This document shows positions 1 through 8,200 of a stretch of 14,418 nt of DNA, one piece after another; the first letter of the stretch is position 1, and every line of letters starts with the position of its first letter. Position numbers and translations under genes: made by a program. The stretch comes from a bacterium. Its GTDB lineage: Bacteria > Eremiobacterota > Eremiobacteria > Baltobacterales > Baltobacteraceae. The DNA lies in contig JAJXXM010000087.1 of assembly GCA_021781095.1 (NCBI GenBank), positions 1 to 14,418 on the forward strand, written 5' to 3'. The notes beneath the pieces are model-generated. The model was not told the origin of the DNA. It saw nothing but the letters and a program-made list of their open reading frames with translations, and did no database searches.

Positions 1-1
1 C

Positions 2-913
2 GAGAAAAGCTTGCTCTTCGTCAACCGGCGCGGGAGCGCGCGCGCCTGGCTCTGCCGCAGCTGCGGGAAAGCCCCGGAGTGCCCGCATTGCAGCGTCACG
101 CTCACCGTGCACCGGCAAGATGGGCTGCTGCGCTGCCATTATTGCGATTATCGCAGCGCGATCCCCGAACGCTGCCCGCATTGCGGCGCCGATTCGCTCG
201 CGGAATTCGGCATCGGCACGCAACGCGTCGTCGAGGAAGTGGCGCGGCTCTTTCCGCAAGCGCGCGTGCTGCGCATGGATAGCGACACCACCACCCGCGT
301 CGGCGAGCACGCCCGCATTATCGACCGGTTTATCGAGGCCGGCGACATTTTGGTCGGCACGCAGATGATCGCGAAGGGGCACGATTTCGAACGCGTGACG
401 CTGGTGGGCGTGATCGCCGCCGATCTCGGCCTGCACGCGCCCGATTTTCGCGCCGCCGAACGCACCTATCAGATGCTGGTGCAGGTCTGCGGGCGCAGCG
501 GACGTTCGCAGGCCGGCGAAGCGATCGTACAGACCTATTCGCCCGAGCACCCCGCCATCGCGGCTTTACTGCAGAGCGACGCGCGGCAGTTCGTCGAAGA
601 AGGGCTGCGCGAACGCGAAGAGCTCGGCTTCCCACCCGCGCGCCGCATGCTCTATTTGGGCGTGATCGGGCTCGATAAGGAGCGCACGCACGCGCTCGCG
701 ACGCATTATGCGACGGTGCTGCGCGAACGGACGACGATCGACGTGCGGGGGCCGGCGCCCTACCCGATCGCGCGGCTGAACGATCGCTGGCGCTTTCGCA
801 TCGCGTTGCTCGCCGAATCCGGGCCGCTGCTGCGCAACGCGGTGCGCGACCTCATTCTGCCGATCGCGCGCGAGGATCGCTCGACGCAACTCGTCACCGT
901 CGTCGACGCGTAA
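2..913 (+). CDS. priA: Primosomal protein N' (PriA), 3' part of gene
   Basis: PriA is the 3'-to-5' DEXH helicase that recognises stalled or collapsed replication forks and starts primosome reassembly to reload the replicative helicase. The reading frame is open to the window edge, so the DNA-binding domain and the Walker A/DEAH half lie upstream. Counted from the edge, the visible part starts in the helicase C-terminal lobe (LLFVNRRG) and contains the PriA-specific zinc insertion with eight cysteines (residues 18, 21, 27, 30, 45, 48, 58, 61), enough for two zinc sites. It continues with DILVGTQMIAKGHDF and ends the helicase core with QVCGRSGR, which corresponds to motif VI (QVAGRAGR in E. coli). 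The rest, with ELGFPPARRM and a final alpha/beta stretch, is the PriA C-terminal domain. The stop codon lies four bases from the stop of the convergent transporter gene. Identification is firm; nothing suggests damage. Confidence 0.97.
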   Translation, partial: EKSLLFVNRRGSARAWLCRSCGKAPECPHCSVTLTVHRQDGLLRCHYCDYRSAIPERCPHCGADSLAEFGIGTQRVVEEVARLFPQARVLRMDSDTTTRVGEHARIIDRFIEAGDILVGTQMIAKGHDFERVTLVGVIAADLGLHAPDFRAAERTYQMLVQVCGRSGRSQAGEAIVQTYSPEHPAIAALLQSDARQFVEEGLREREELGFPPARRMLYLGVIGLDKERTHALATHYATVLRERTTIDVRGPAPYPIARLNDRWRFRIALLAESGPLLRNAVRDLILPIAREDRSTQLVTVVDA

Positions 914-917
914 GGCG

Positions 918-2198
918 CTAGCGCAAGCGGCCGAGATTCTCGCTGGCGAGCAGCGGCGATGACGGAATGAGCAGCTGCGAGAGCAGCAGCCCGGCGACCA
1001 ACAGGATGGCGGCGATCGCCGCGTTCGCCGCGGAGGTGACGGCGATATTGACTTGGCTGCGGAATGCGAAGAGCACGCTTTCGTAGCTGATGCTTCCCGG
1101 CACCAAGACCAGCAATGCGGGCACCAGCATGATCGGCTGCGGGACGCGCAGCCAGCGCGCGGCGAGGCTCGCGATGATTCCGCATGCGAACGCCGCGATA
1201 AATGGGGCGATGGGGTGGAGCGGCGAGAGCGCGAGCACGTGCGAAACGAGCAGCGCGACGGCGCAGGCGGCGAAGACCCACGCGAAATCTTTAATGCGCG
1301 CATCGAGATCGATCGCGAGCCCGATCGACATCAGCGCGGCGGCGATGAACCACGTGTAGCCGGGGACCGGCGAGGTGGCGACGTTGCCGGTGTTGAGCAG
1401 CGACGGGCCGACCACCGCAAAGCCGAGCAGCGCTCCGCAGGCGAGGGCGAGCAGCGTCGAGAGCACTTTCCCCAAGCGCGCGGTGCCCGCGACGAGATTG
1501 GAGTTCGCGAGTTCGTAGAGCGCGAGCGTGAGGGAGTACCCCGGCAGCAGCACGACGACGCCCGCGACGATGGCGATGAGCACGTTGGTGGGGCCGAGGA
1601 TGTGCGTGCCGAGCGCGACGATGAGCGTGCTGACGAACGCGGCGATCACTTCGAAGAGGCGACCGACGAGCGCGACGCGGCGACCGAGCGCGGAGATCGC
1701 GCCGACGCACGCGCCGATGACGGTTGCCACGATCATCTCGCGCACGCCGCCGCCGAGCAGCACCGCAACGCCGAGTGCGACCATCGCCAGCGCCGGCACG
1801 TCGTAGCGCGCGCGATGGCGCGGCCAGCGCTTGTCGATATCGGAGAGCAAAGCGCTCGCTTTCCGAAAATCGATTTTCCCGGCGACGAGATCGTCGAAGA
1901 TGAGATTGAGGATCGCGATTTTGCGGAGGTCGACGGTGCCCGGTGCGACGCGCAGCATCACCACGTGCTGGTGCAGGTTCGACCCGATCGCCAACGTGAT
2001 GTAGGTGGGGAGAGCAAAAATTTGCACCGGCAGGCCGATCGCTTGTGCGATACCGCCGACGGTGCTCTCTAAAATATCGGTCGCGACCCCGGCGCGGTGC
2101 AGTTCGCGCGCCATCGTGGTGAGGAAGATCGCTCGAGGATCATCGGGGATCGCGTCGCGACGATCCTCCGGCGGGGTGAGATCGATTCGTCGCGACAC
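918..2198 (-). CDS. Threonine/serine exporter family protein (ThrE-type, fused YjjP-YjjB architecture)
   Basis: This 426-residue integral membrane protein matches the ThrE family, in which an N-terminal soluble segment (DUF1212) and five helices are joined to a second membrane half (DUF3815/YjjB-like). Characterised members export L-threonine and L-serine, and the E. coli split version YjjP/YjjB has been linked to succinate export, so the substrate here is uncertain. Residues 20-130 form the soluble part. About ten hydrophobic segments follow, near 134-150, 154-170, 183-199, 205-220, 244-264, 281-297, 305-324, 330-346, 354-370 and 386-410. Each half has a proline-glycine hinge typical of the family: LLPGYSLTLALYELA at 217-231 and LVPGSISYESV at 365-375. 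The start is GTG, 21 bases after the rpsT stop on the same strand. No clear Shine-Dalgarno sequence precedes it, so expression may depend on rpsT read-through and coupling. A later ATG at residue 29 is a possible alternative start. Confidence 0.85.
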   Translation of the reverse strand: MSRRIDLTPPEDRRDAIPDDPRAIFLTTMARELHRAGVATDILESTVGGIAQAIGLPVQIFALPTYITLAIGSNLHQHVVMLRVAPGTVDLRKIAILNLIFDDLVAGKIDFRKASALLSDIDKRWPRHRARYDVPALAMVALGVAVLLGGGVREMIVATVIGACVGAISALGRRVALVGRLFEVIAAFVSTLIVALGTHILGPTNVLIAIVAGVVVLLPGYSLTLALYELANSNLVAGTARLGKVLSTLLALACGALLGFAVVGPSLLNTGNVATSPVPGYTWFIAAALMSIGLAIDLDARIKDFAWVFAACAVALLVSHVLALSPLHPIAPFIAAFACGIIASLAARWLRVPQPIMLVPALLVLVPGSISYESVLFAFRSQVNIAVTSAANAAIAAILLVAGLLLSQLLIPSSPLLASENLGRLR

Positions 2199-2219
2199 GA
2201 TGCAGCTGCGTCGCGCCGA

Positions 2220-2558
2220 TTAGGCGTTCGCGGCTTTGCTCTTCGCTGCAGCGGCGCGCTTGGCGGCCGTGCTCTTTGCGGGCTTCGCTTTCGCCTTCGT
2301 GGCCTTGGTCGGCACGACGGCGGCAGCTTTCACCGCTTTCGCGAGGCGCGATTTCTTGCGGGCAGCCTTATTGGGGTGGATGATGCCGCGCTTGGCCGCG
2401 CGATCGAACTCGCCCTCAACCTCTCTGGTGAGTGCCTCGTCCTTCGCCGCCACGGCCTTCTTATAGGCGCTCTTCAGGCGGGTCTTGGTATCTTTGTTGC
2501 GCGTCGTGCGGGTCGCCGACTGTCGGGTCCACTTCTCGGCCGCCTTGATATTGGGCAC
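2220..2558 (-). CDS. rpsT: 30S ribosomal protein S20 with extended C-terminal Lys/Ala tail
   Basis: S20 is a primary 16S rRNA-binding protein of the small subunit, folding as a three-helix bundle. The N-terminus MPNIKAAEKWTRQSATR and the helix segment TRLKSAYKKAV are typical, as is GIIHPNKAARKKSRLAK near residues 58-74. The family is normally about 85-90 residues. Here the protein has 112, because roughly 30 residues of low-complexity Lys/Ala/Thr sequence follow the core (KATKAKAKPAKSTAAKRA and similar), resembling a histone-H1-like tail. The GTG start is supported by AAGGAG at the right distance upstream. It is the first gene of a minus-strand pair with the ThrE-family gene 21 bases downstream. 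Identification is firm; the tail is the odd part, and its function is not evident. Confidence 0.96.
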   Translation of the reverse strand: MPNIKAAEKWTRQSATRTTRNKDTKTRLKSAYKKAVAAKDEALTREVEGEFDRAAKRGIIHPNKAARKKSRLAKAVKAAAVVPTKATKAKAKPAKSTAAKRAAAAKSKAANA

Positions 2559-2566
2559 TACGAAAA

Positions 2567-2572
2567 CTCCTT
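2567..2572 (-). promoter_or_regulatory. Ribosome binding site of rpsT
   Basis: On the minus strand this reads AAGGAG, eight bases before the GTG that begins MPNIK. It decides the non-ATG start of rpsT. Confidence 0.85.
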
Positions 2573-2612
2573 AGGTTGAAACGGAAAAAGCGCGTGTGCG
2601 GGAACGCAGGGT

Positions 2613-2621
2613 AGCATACCA
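2613..2621 (-). promoter_or_regulatory. Possible extended -10 promoter element for rpsT
   Basis: The minus strand reads TGGTATGCT, an extended -10 form (TGn plus TATGCT, four of six matches to TATAAT), about 55 bases upstream of the rpsT start. No good -35 hexamer is visible 16-18 bases further upstream, which is tolerable for an extended -10 promoter. This is inferred from sequence only. Confidence 0.35.
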
Positions 2622-2682
2622 CATGGGGGCGCCCGGGTCTAGGCGCGTCGGTACGCCAAAAGTCGGAGCCGGTTAATGTTCA

Positions 2683-2702
2683 GGGAACGTAAAGGGGTTC
2701 CC
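2683..2702. promoter_or_regulatory. Short inverted repeat in the rpsT/secretin divergent intergenic region
   Basis: GGGAAC at 2683-2688 and GTTCCC at 2697-2702 are perfect inverted copies separated by eight bases. They lie 30 bases before the secretin start and between two divergent transcription units. An operator half-site pair or a small leader hairpin is possible. A six-base repeat is weak evidence. Confidence 0.3.
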
Positions 2703-2731
2703 GACTGGGGGCGCCAAGGTGCGCGCCGCCA

Positions 2732-5149
2732 ATGGAGCGATGTTCTCGTCGGCGCTTTTTGCGCGTCGACTCGTGGGTTTCTCGCGTCGGCGCTGCACTT
2801 AGCTGCGCCGCGCTGCTTTTGGCATTGGTCCCGGAGCCGCCGTCGCGCGCTGCGGTGCCGCGCGTGCAATCGCAAGCGGTGGTCTTTGCACTGCACGCCA
2901 TCTCCGCTTCGCGCGCGGCAACCATCCTTCATGGTTTGTATCCGCATGCGCGCGTGCGCGTGGATAGCGCTGCCAATGCGGTGGTGGTGGTCGCGCGCCC
3001 GAGCGATCTCGACGCAATGCGCGCGGTTATTGCTGGGATCGACGTGCGCGATCCGCGCGCCATGCGTACCGAAGTGCTGCCGCTCGAGCACGGCCGTGCC
3101 GCTACGGTCGCCGCGCAATTGCGACGAGTCTTTCCGCATGCCTCGATTGCGGTAGCCGGAGGATCGAAGCTATTAGTGCGCGCCGATCCGCACGCACTCA
3201 CCGAACTCGAAGCGGTGCTCCACGGACTCGATAGCGTTCCGGCGACGCCGGCCCCTGCACCCGTCGCCGCCGCGGCGGTGCGCGTGCTCGCTAGCAATCC
3301 GCGCAGCGTCGCGCGCGCGGTCGAGCGCGCGTATCCCCGCGTTCGCGCGATGATCTCGGGTAGCTCGATTTTGCTCCGCGGTGCTCCTGAAGATCTCGCC
3401 GCCGCGCAGACGCTCGCGCATCAGCTCGATCGCCCTGCGGGAATGACGCGCTACACGCAGATCTATCGGCTCCATGCCGTCGCTGCTGCCTCGGTGGGTG
3501 CGTTGGTGCGAAAGGCATTTCCGCACGCGTACGTCGTCGTCGACGCATCGCTCAACGCGCTCTCCGTGACTGCCACGGCGCGCGATCAACAACGCATCGC
3601 TGCGGGGATCGCCCAGCTCGATGGAGCGGGAACCAGCGGGACCGGCCTGCCCGGCGCAACCCCGGCGTACGGCGGTGGCAACGTGGCCGTGGTTACGCTC
3701 GATGCCGCGATGCCGGGGCTCAACGACGCTCCCTCGACATCGGCGAGCGACATCGCTTCGGCCGTGCAGCAGGCATTGGGAACGCTCGCGCCCGATCTGC
3801 ACCTCGCGGTTCCGCAGAACTCGAACCAGATCGTGCTATCGGGAAATCCCGCAAGCATCGCGATGGCGCGTTCGCTGATCGCACAACTCGACGCGCCCAA
3901 ACCGCTGGTGGAATTAGATACCGAGGTGCTCGAAGTCGACGAGAACGTCGCGCGCAATTTAGGGTTAACGCTCTCGCCGGCAGTCTTTACCACCTATACC
4001 GAGATGACCCCGCCGAGCGATCCCACGACGGGATTACCCGGGCGCATCGGCGGCGTTCAAGCGCTCACGCGTACGCCGTTGCAATTTACCGCAACGCTCA
4101 ACGCGCTGGTGCAAGACGGCAACGCCCGCGTGCTTGCCGATCCGCGCATTGCGACGCTCTCCGGGCGCACGGCGAGCATTCACGCCGGAGATCAGATTTC
4201 AATATTAACGCAGACCTCCGGGTCGATCGGCACGCCGGTGACGCAGCAGTTGCAGACCTTTAATACCGGGGTGAGCCTGGATATCACGCCGATCGTTGGG
4301 CCGACGGGATTGATCACGGTCGCGCTGCACCCGGTGGTGAACAGCTTGACCGGGCTGCTCAACGGCGTGCCGCAGATCGCGACGCGCGATACGCAGACGG
4401 TGGTGGAGCTACGCAACAATCAAACGCTGGTGATCGGTGGGTTGATTCAGGAAGCGACGCAACGGTCGGTCACCAAAGTGCCGGTGCTCGGGGAGCTGCC
4501 GTTAATCGGGAAACTCTTCGATAGCTCCGATGTCAGTTATTCGCGCAACGAGTTGGTGATCGTGGTGACGCCGCATATCGTGCGCGCCGGGCAGAGCGCT
4601 CCGCCGCAAGCGGTGCTGCCGATTCCCACGCCGCAACCGCTGCCGACGTTGCCGCCCTCGACGCGCTTTCCGGGGACCGGAGGCGCCCCGCACGCCGCTC
4701 CCTCGCCACGCCCGAGCGCTCTGGTTGCGCCGAGCGTGTGGCCGAGCGCTTCGCCGAGCGGCTCGCCGAGCGCGGTACCCGCGCCGACGCCCTCGGCGTT
4801 CGCGCAAGCCAACGTCTTTACGTATGGTGCGCCGCCGCAGAACGCGTTTGCGGGCCCCGGTGATGCGCCGCGGATTTTTTATGCGACGCTCTCGCCGACG
4901 GTGCTTGACGCCGGCACACTCGTCACCGTCTCGGCGATCGTGACGACCAACGTCACGAAAGTAACCCTGGGCACCGCGGGCATGACGACCGCGCTGAGCC
5001 GAGTCGGCCCCGCGACCTGGCAGGGGAGTTTTGCCTTTAACGCCGGGATGGCGCAGGGGCAGCGCAGCGTGATCCTTCAATTGCGGGCGCTCCGTTCCGA
5101 CGGCACGGCGGCGCAGATTGCGATTCCGGTGAATATTTTGCATCGCTAG
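2732..5149 (+). CDS. Secretin (GspD/PilQ superfamily outer-membrane channel) with C-terminal beta-domain extension
   Basis: Secretins form multimeric outer-membrane gates for type II secretion, type IV pili, type III secretion or filamentous phage. Residues 1-42 are an export signal: basic start, hydrophobic VGAALSCAALLLALV and an Ala-rich cleavage region near SRAAV. Five N-type ring-forming subdomains follow, near 48-104, 112-168, 178-232, 240-295 and 318-388, several sharing a YPHA/FPHA-like turn. The secretin pore domain spans about 390-618, with NARVLADPRIATLSG, VSLDITPIV, a TLVIGGLIQE strand and the hallmark VPVLGELPLIGKLF before LVIVVTPHIV. Residues about 619-710 are a Pro/Ser/Thr-rich linker, and 713-805 look like an all-beta, Ig-like domain beyond the usual end. 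An in-frame stop at 2690-2692 limits the start; ATG at 2732 has AAGGTG ten bases upstream. No other secretion-system gene is present, so this is an orphan here. It probably shares a transcript with the Rhs gene 90 bases downstream. Confidence 0.93.
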   Translation: MERCSRRRFLRVDSWVSRVGAALSCAALLLALVPEPPSRAAVPRVQSQAVVFALHAISASRAATILHGLYPHARVRVDSAANAVVVVARPSDLDAMRAVIAGIDVRDPRAMRTEVLPLEHGRAATVAAQLRRVFPHASIAVAGGSKLLVRADPHALTELEAVLHGLDSVPATPAPAPVAAAAVRVLASNPRSVARAVERAYPRVRAMISGSSILLRGAPEDLAAAQTLAHQLDRPAGMTRYTQIYRLHAVAAASVGALVRKAFPHAYVVVDASLNALSVTATARDQQRIAAGIAQLDGAGTSGTGLPGATPAYGGGNVAVVTLDAAMPGLNDAPSTSASDIASAVQQALGTLAPDLHLAVPQNSNQIVLSGNPASIAMARSLIAQLDAPKPLVELDTEVLEVDENVARNLGLTLSPAVFTTYTEMTPPSDPTTGLPGRIGGVQALTRTPLQFTATLNALVQDGNARVLADPRIATLSGRTASIHAGDQISILTQTSGSIGTPVTQQLQTFNTGVSLDITPIVGPTGLITVALHPVVNSLTGLLNGVPQIATRDTQTVVELRNNQTLVIGGLIQEATQRSVTKVPVLGELPLIGKLFDSSDVSYSRNELVIVVTPHIVRAGQSAPPQAVLPIPTPQPLPTLPPSTRFPGTGGAPHAAPSPRPSALVAPSVWPSASPSGSPSAVPAPTPSAFAQANVFTYGAPPQNAFAGPGDAPRIFYATLSPTVLDAGTLVTVSAIVTTNVTKVTLGTAGMTTALSRVGPATWQGSFAFNAGMAQGQRSVILQLRALRSDGTAAQIAIPVNILHR
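4711..4772 (+). repeat. Degenerate CCGAGCG repeats encoding a Pro-Ser linker of the secretin
   Basis: The heptamer CCGAGCG recurs five times in this stretch at spacings of about 11-18 bases. It encodes a PSA/PSG/PSV linker (for example WPSASPSGSPSAVP) between the secretin pore domain and the C-terminal beta domain. Such repeats expand and contract by slippage. Confidence 0.6.
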
Positions 5150-5172
5150 CTTGCTTTACTAAAGGACTCGAC

Positions 5173-5182
5173 CGAGCGCTCG
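5173..5182. promoter_or_regulatory. Perfect 10-bp palindrome CGAGCGCTCG, first of three in the secretin-Rhs gap
   Basis: The palindrome lies 24 bases after the secretin stop. Its core GAGCGCTCG recurs at 5225-5233 over the start region of the Rhs gene, and a second, different palindrome lies at 5189-5198. Because the two copies are self-complementary they could also pair with each other in RNA. A protein-binding site or leader structure is inferred. Confidence 0.4.
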
Positions 5183-5188
5183 CTGTAT

Positions 5189-5198
5189 CGGGCGCCCG
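5189..5198. promoter_or_regulatory. Perfect 10-bp palindrome CGGGCGCCCG
   Basis: The palindrome lies six bases after the preceding one, in the 90-base gap before the Rhs gene. No T-tract follows directly, so it is not a standard intrinsic terminator. It could belong to an operator or a stacked RNA structure. Confidence 0.35.
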
Positions 5199-5223
5199 GA
5201 ACTACCATCACCCCACTCTTTTT

Positions 5224-5233
5224 GGAGCGCTCG
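5224..5233 (+). promoter_or_regulatory. Rhs gene ribosome binding site embedded in a palindrome
   Basis: GGAG at 5224-5227 is the only Shine-Dalgarno-like sequence before the ATG at 5240, with a rather long 12-base spacing. It overlaps the palindrome GAGCGCTC (5225-5232), a second copy of the element at 5174-5182, and is followed by TTTTTT. Pairing of the two copies would hide the site, so translation control is possible. This is inference. Confidence 0.4.
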
Positions 5234-5239
5234 TTTTTT

Positions 5240-8200
5240 ATGCGTCGTTGGCTCGCCGGTCTACTCTTCACCGCTCTTTGCTTGGAATCGTCGGGGGCCT
5301 CGGCACTCGCGGCCTCGCACTCCTCCGCTGCCGCCCCACCGCTGGGTAGCGCCATCGCCGCAGCACTCGCGCCGGCGTTCGATGCCGTGCGCGGCTCGGA
5401 ATTGGTGGCGATGCTCGACGGGCAAGGGAATCGCTGGACTGCGATGCACGCACCGGCGCCGACGATCGTGCGCGTGAATCGCGCGCTGATGCAACCGAAT
5501 GTCACGCGTGCGCGGATCGTGCAACCGGAAGTGCGCTACGGATCGCGGGTTTACGCGCCGCTGCCCGTACGCGCGCAGATGGGAGCGATTCGCGATCCGC
5601 GCGCGATGCGGACGGCGATGCCGCGCCGAACGTCGGCATACGTGCGCCCGCAGGTGATTTCACCATGCTATCTCACGCACACGTGCCCGACCCCAGCGCC
5701 GACGGCGACCCCCAAGCCGATTGCGACGCCGACCCCCGCACCGACGGCGACGCCCAAACCGATTGCAACACCGACGCCGATTCCGGCAACGCCGACGCCG
5801 GCGCCCGTCGCCACGGCGACGCCAACGCCGGCACCCGTGCTGCGCCCCGGCATCAATCGCTGGTGGACCTACGAAGAAGGCGCCCTACCGGGGGTAGGCA
5901 AGTGGATGGTCAACGTCGGCAGCGGCAATCTCGTCGTGCAAGCCGATGATGTCGATGTCCCCGAGCGCGGCATCGACCTTGCATTCCGGCGCACGTATAA
6001 CTCGCAGAGCACGCACGATACGCTCGGCAGCGACGGCGGCGAGCCTTCGGCGTTCGGCAACGGCTGGACCAACACGTTCGACGCACATCTGAGCTACGTT
6101 GCCGCGACCGACACCGTCACGGTGTGGGACATCGACGGTACGCGCTACGACTATACGCCCAACGGCAGCGGCGGCTGGAATCCGCCTCCCGGCGTGCATA
6201 GCAAGCTGACCTGGGATGGCGGCTGCGGCTATTTCTGGACGAAGAAGAGCGGCACGCGCTATCACTTCTGGGCGCCCTTTGCGGCCTGTGGAACGCCGAG
6301 TGCGTATTGGGGACGCGTCTGCCAGATCGAAGCGCGCAATTACAACAACGCGCTCAACTTCAGCTATAGCTGGGCGGGCGGCAACGCCACCAATTCGCAG
6401 AATCTCACGCAGATCGTCGTGACGCACTCCGACGGGCAAGCGCTCACGCTGACGTTCGGTTTGGTGAACGGACACGACGAGCTGACGGCGTTACAACGCC
6501 CCGACGGGGTAAGCATCACCTACGGCTACGATGCAACGGGCAATTTAATCGAAGTCGACAGCCCGAGCAACGGGAGCGGCGTGCGCCCCTCGACCTACGG
6601 CTACGCAGCGAACCACCAACTCACCGATGTCGAGAGCCCGCGCTACGTCGAGAGCGTGCGCAGCAGCGGCAGCGCCACGCAAGGCGACTCCGTGCAGTTC
6701 GGCTATACGGGTATGGCCGTTACGACCGTCGTGAACGTCGGCGTTGCCAACTTCACGCCGAACGACGGCACCAACACACCGTTGCAACCCGGCATCGCCA
6801 GCGGCGTGCAAGCGTGGCAGAGCGCGACCTTTACGGGTCTGGGGACGGCGAACGTTGCGTTCACCGATTCCGATGGGCACGCTTCGAAATGGACGGTCGA
6901 TAGCGTCGGACGCGTTACCGCGAGCGCGCATTGGACGGGAAGCCTCTGGCTCACCGGCAGCGCAGCCTGGGATGCCGACAACAACCTGGTCGCCGCAACC
7001 GATGCACGCGGGAACGAGACCGATTACGGATACGATAGCAACGGCAACACGATTTGGGTGCAGGAACCACCGGTGAGCACGAGTCTCGGCAGCGGCCGCC
7101 CTGTCGCGCGCTACAGCTACGATGCGTTCAGCAATCTCATCGCATCCTGCGATCCGCAGTACGTGTGGACCTCGGGTGTGACGACCTGCTCGTCACAACT
7201 CGGCGCAACGCGCTACACGTACGACTATTCCGATCCGGCGGAGCCGTACGGAAAACTCGTGAGCGAAATATCGCCGACGGGCTATCAAACGTCGTTGACC
7301 TACGATAGCTATGGCGAACCACTCACCGTAACGGGTGCAAGTTTTGGGCAGATGAACGGCAGCACGCTCACGCCGACGCAAACCTTTACCTACAATCCCA
7401 CCGGAACGCTTGCGAGCTACAATAAGGGCGCGGGTACCTGGCGGCTTACCTACGATACGTTCAATCGCCAGACGTCGACGATCGATCCCGATGCGGGGAA
7501 TCCGACGACCTGTACGTGGTACGAACCCGACGGACAGGTCGCTGCGACCGAGACGCCTGCGGAGTATGCCGCAGCGTATGGCAGCGGGCAGTGCAACCCG
7601 CAAGGATCTCCGGGGGCGTACGCATCGACGGTGGTATACGATGCCGACGGCAATGCGGTGAGTTCCACCGCTTATCGCGGCAACAACAACGAAGTGGCGA
7701 CGACGCTGAATTGGTACGATGCCGCCGATCGGCTCGTGGAAGTACAAGAGCCGTACGAGAGCGCGCTCACTCCGGGCATGGTACCCTTTCAAACCGGGAA
7801 CGAGAATGATTTCTATCCCTTTCCGTGGCGCACGCGCTATCTCTACGACCTCTCGCAGAATGCCGCGGTCTCGTTCGACGGCGCGAGTTTCTTCGCGCAC
7901 GGCAATCTTTATCAAACGCAGAGCTATCTCGAATCAACCACCTCGACGCCGGTCTCCGGCCCGCATTGGGAGCCGATCAAAGGGCAGGCATTCGATGCAC
8001 TCGATCGACTCGTCGATAAGATGACGACGGAGGTCTGCCCCGATCAGTACGCTGCTGGCGGGACGGGCCCGGTGCTTTGCCCGGCGGTCGTCGAACACAC
8101 CACCTCCACCTACGATGAGAGCGGCGAAGCCGGGCTGTTGGGGCAAGTGACCAACGCCGACGGGAGCGTCCATACGTACGTCTCGTACGACGCTTTGGGC

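Noticed and set aside
1053..2072. Long plus-strand reading frame opposite the ThrE-family gene
   Set aside because: The product is highly charged and repetitive (Arg/Asp/Glu-rich), with no family resemblance, and it lies entirely antisense to a clear membrane protein. It is a shadow of GC-rich codon bias.
3047..3070. Mobile element or direct-repeat boundary around the secretin-Rhs block
   Set aside because: Apart from the shared octapeptide stretch, no flanking direct repeats, terminal inverted repeats, tRNA end, integrase or transposase were seen around 2,700-10,700.
5225..5239. GAGCGCTC followed by TTTTTT as an intrinsic terminator of the secretin gene
   Set aside because: An eight-base palindrome with no loop cannot form a useful hairpin by itself, and it sits at the Rhs start codon. 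A palindromic site or long-range pairing is more likely.
5222..5239. TTG at 5222 as the Rhs start
   Set aside because: No ribosome binding site precedes it, and the ATG at 5240 gives a canonical signal peptide with basic residues directly before the hydrophobic core.
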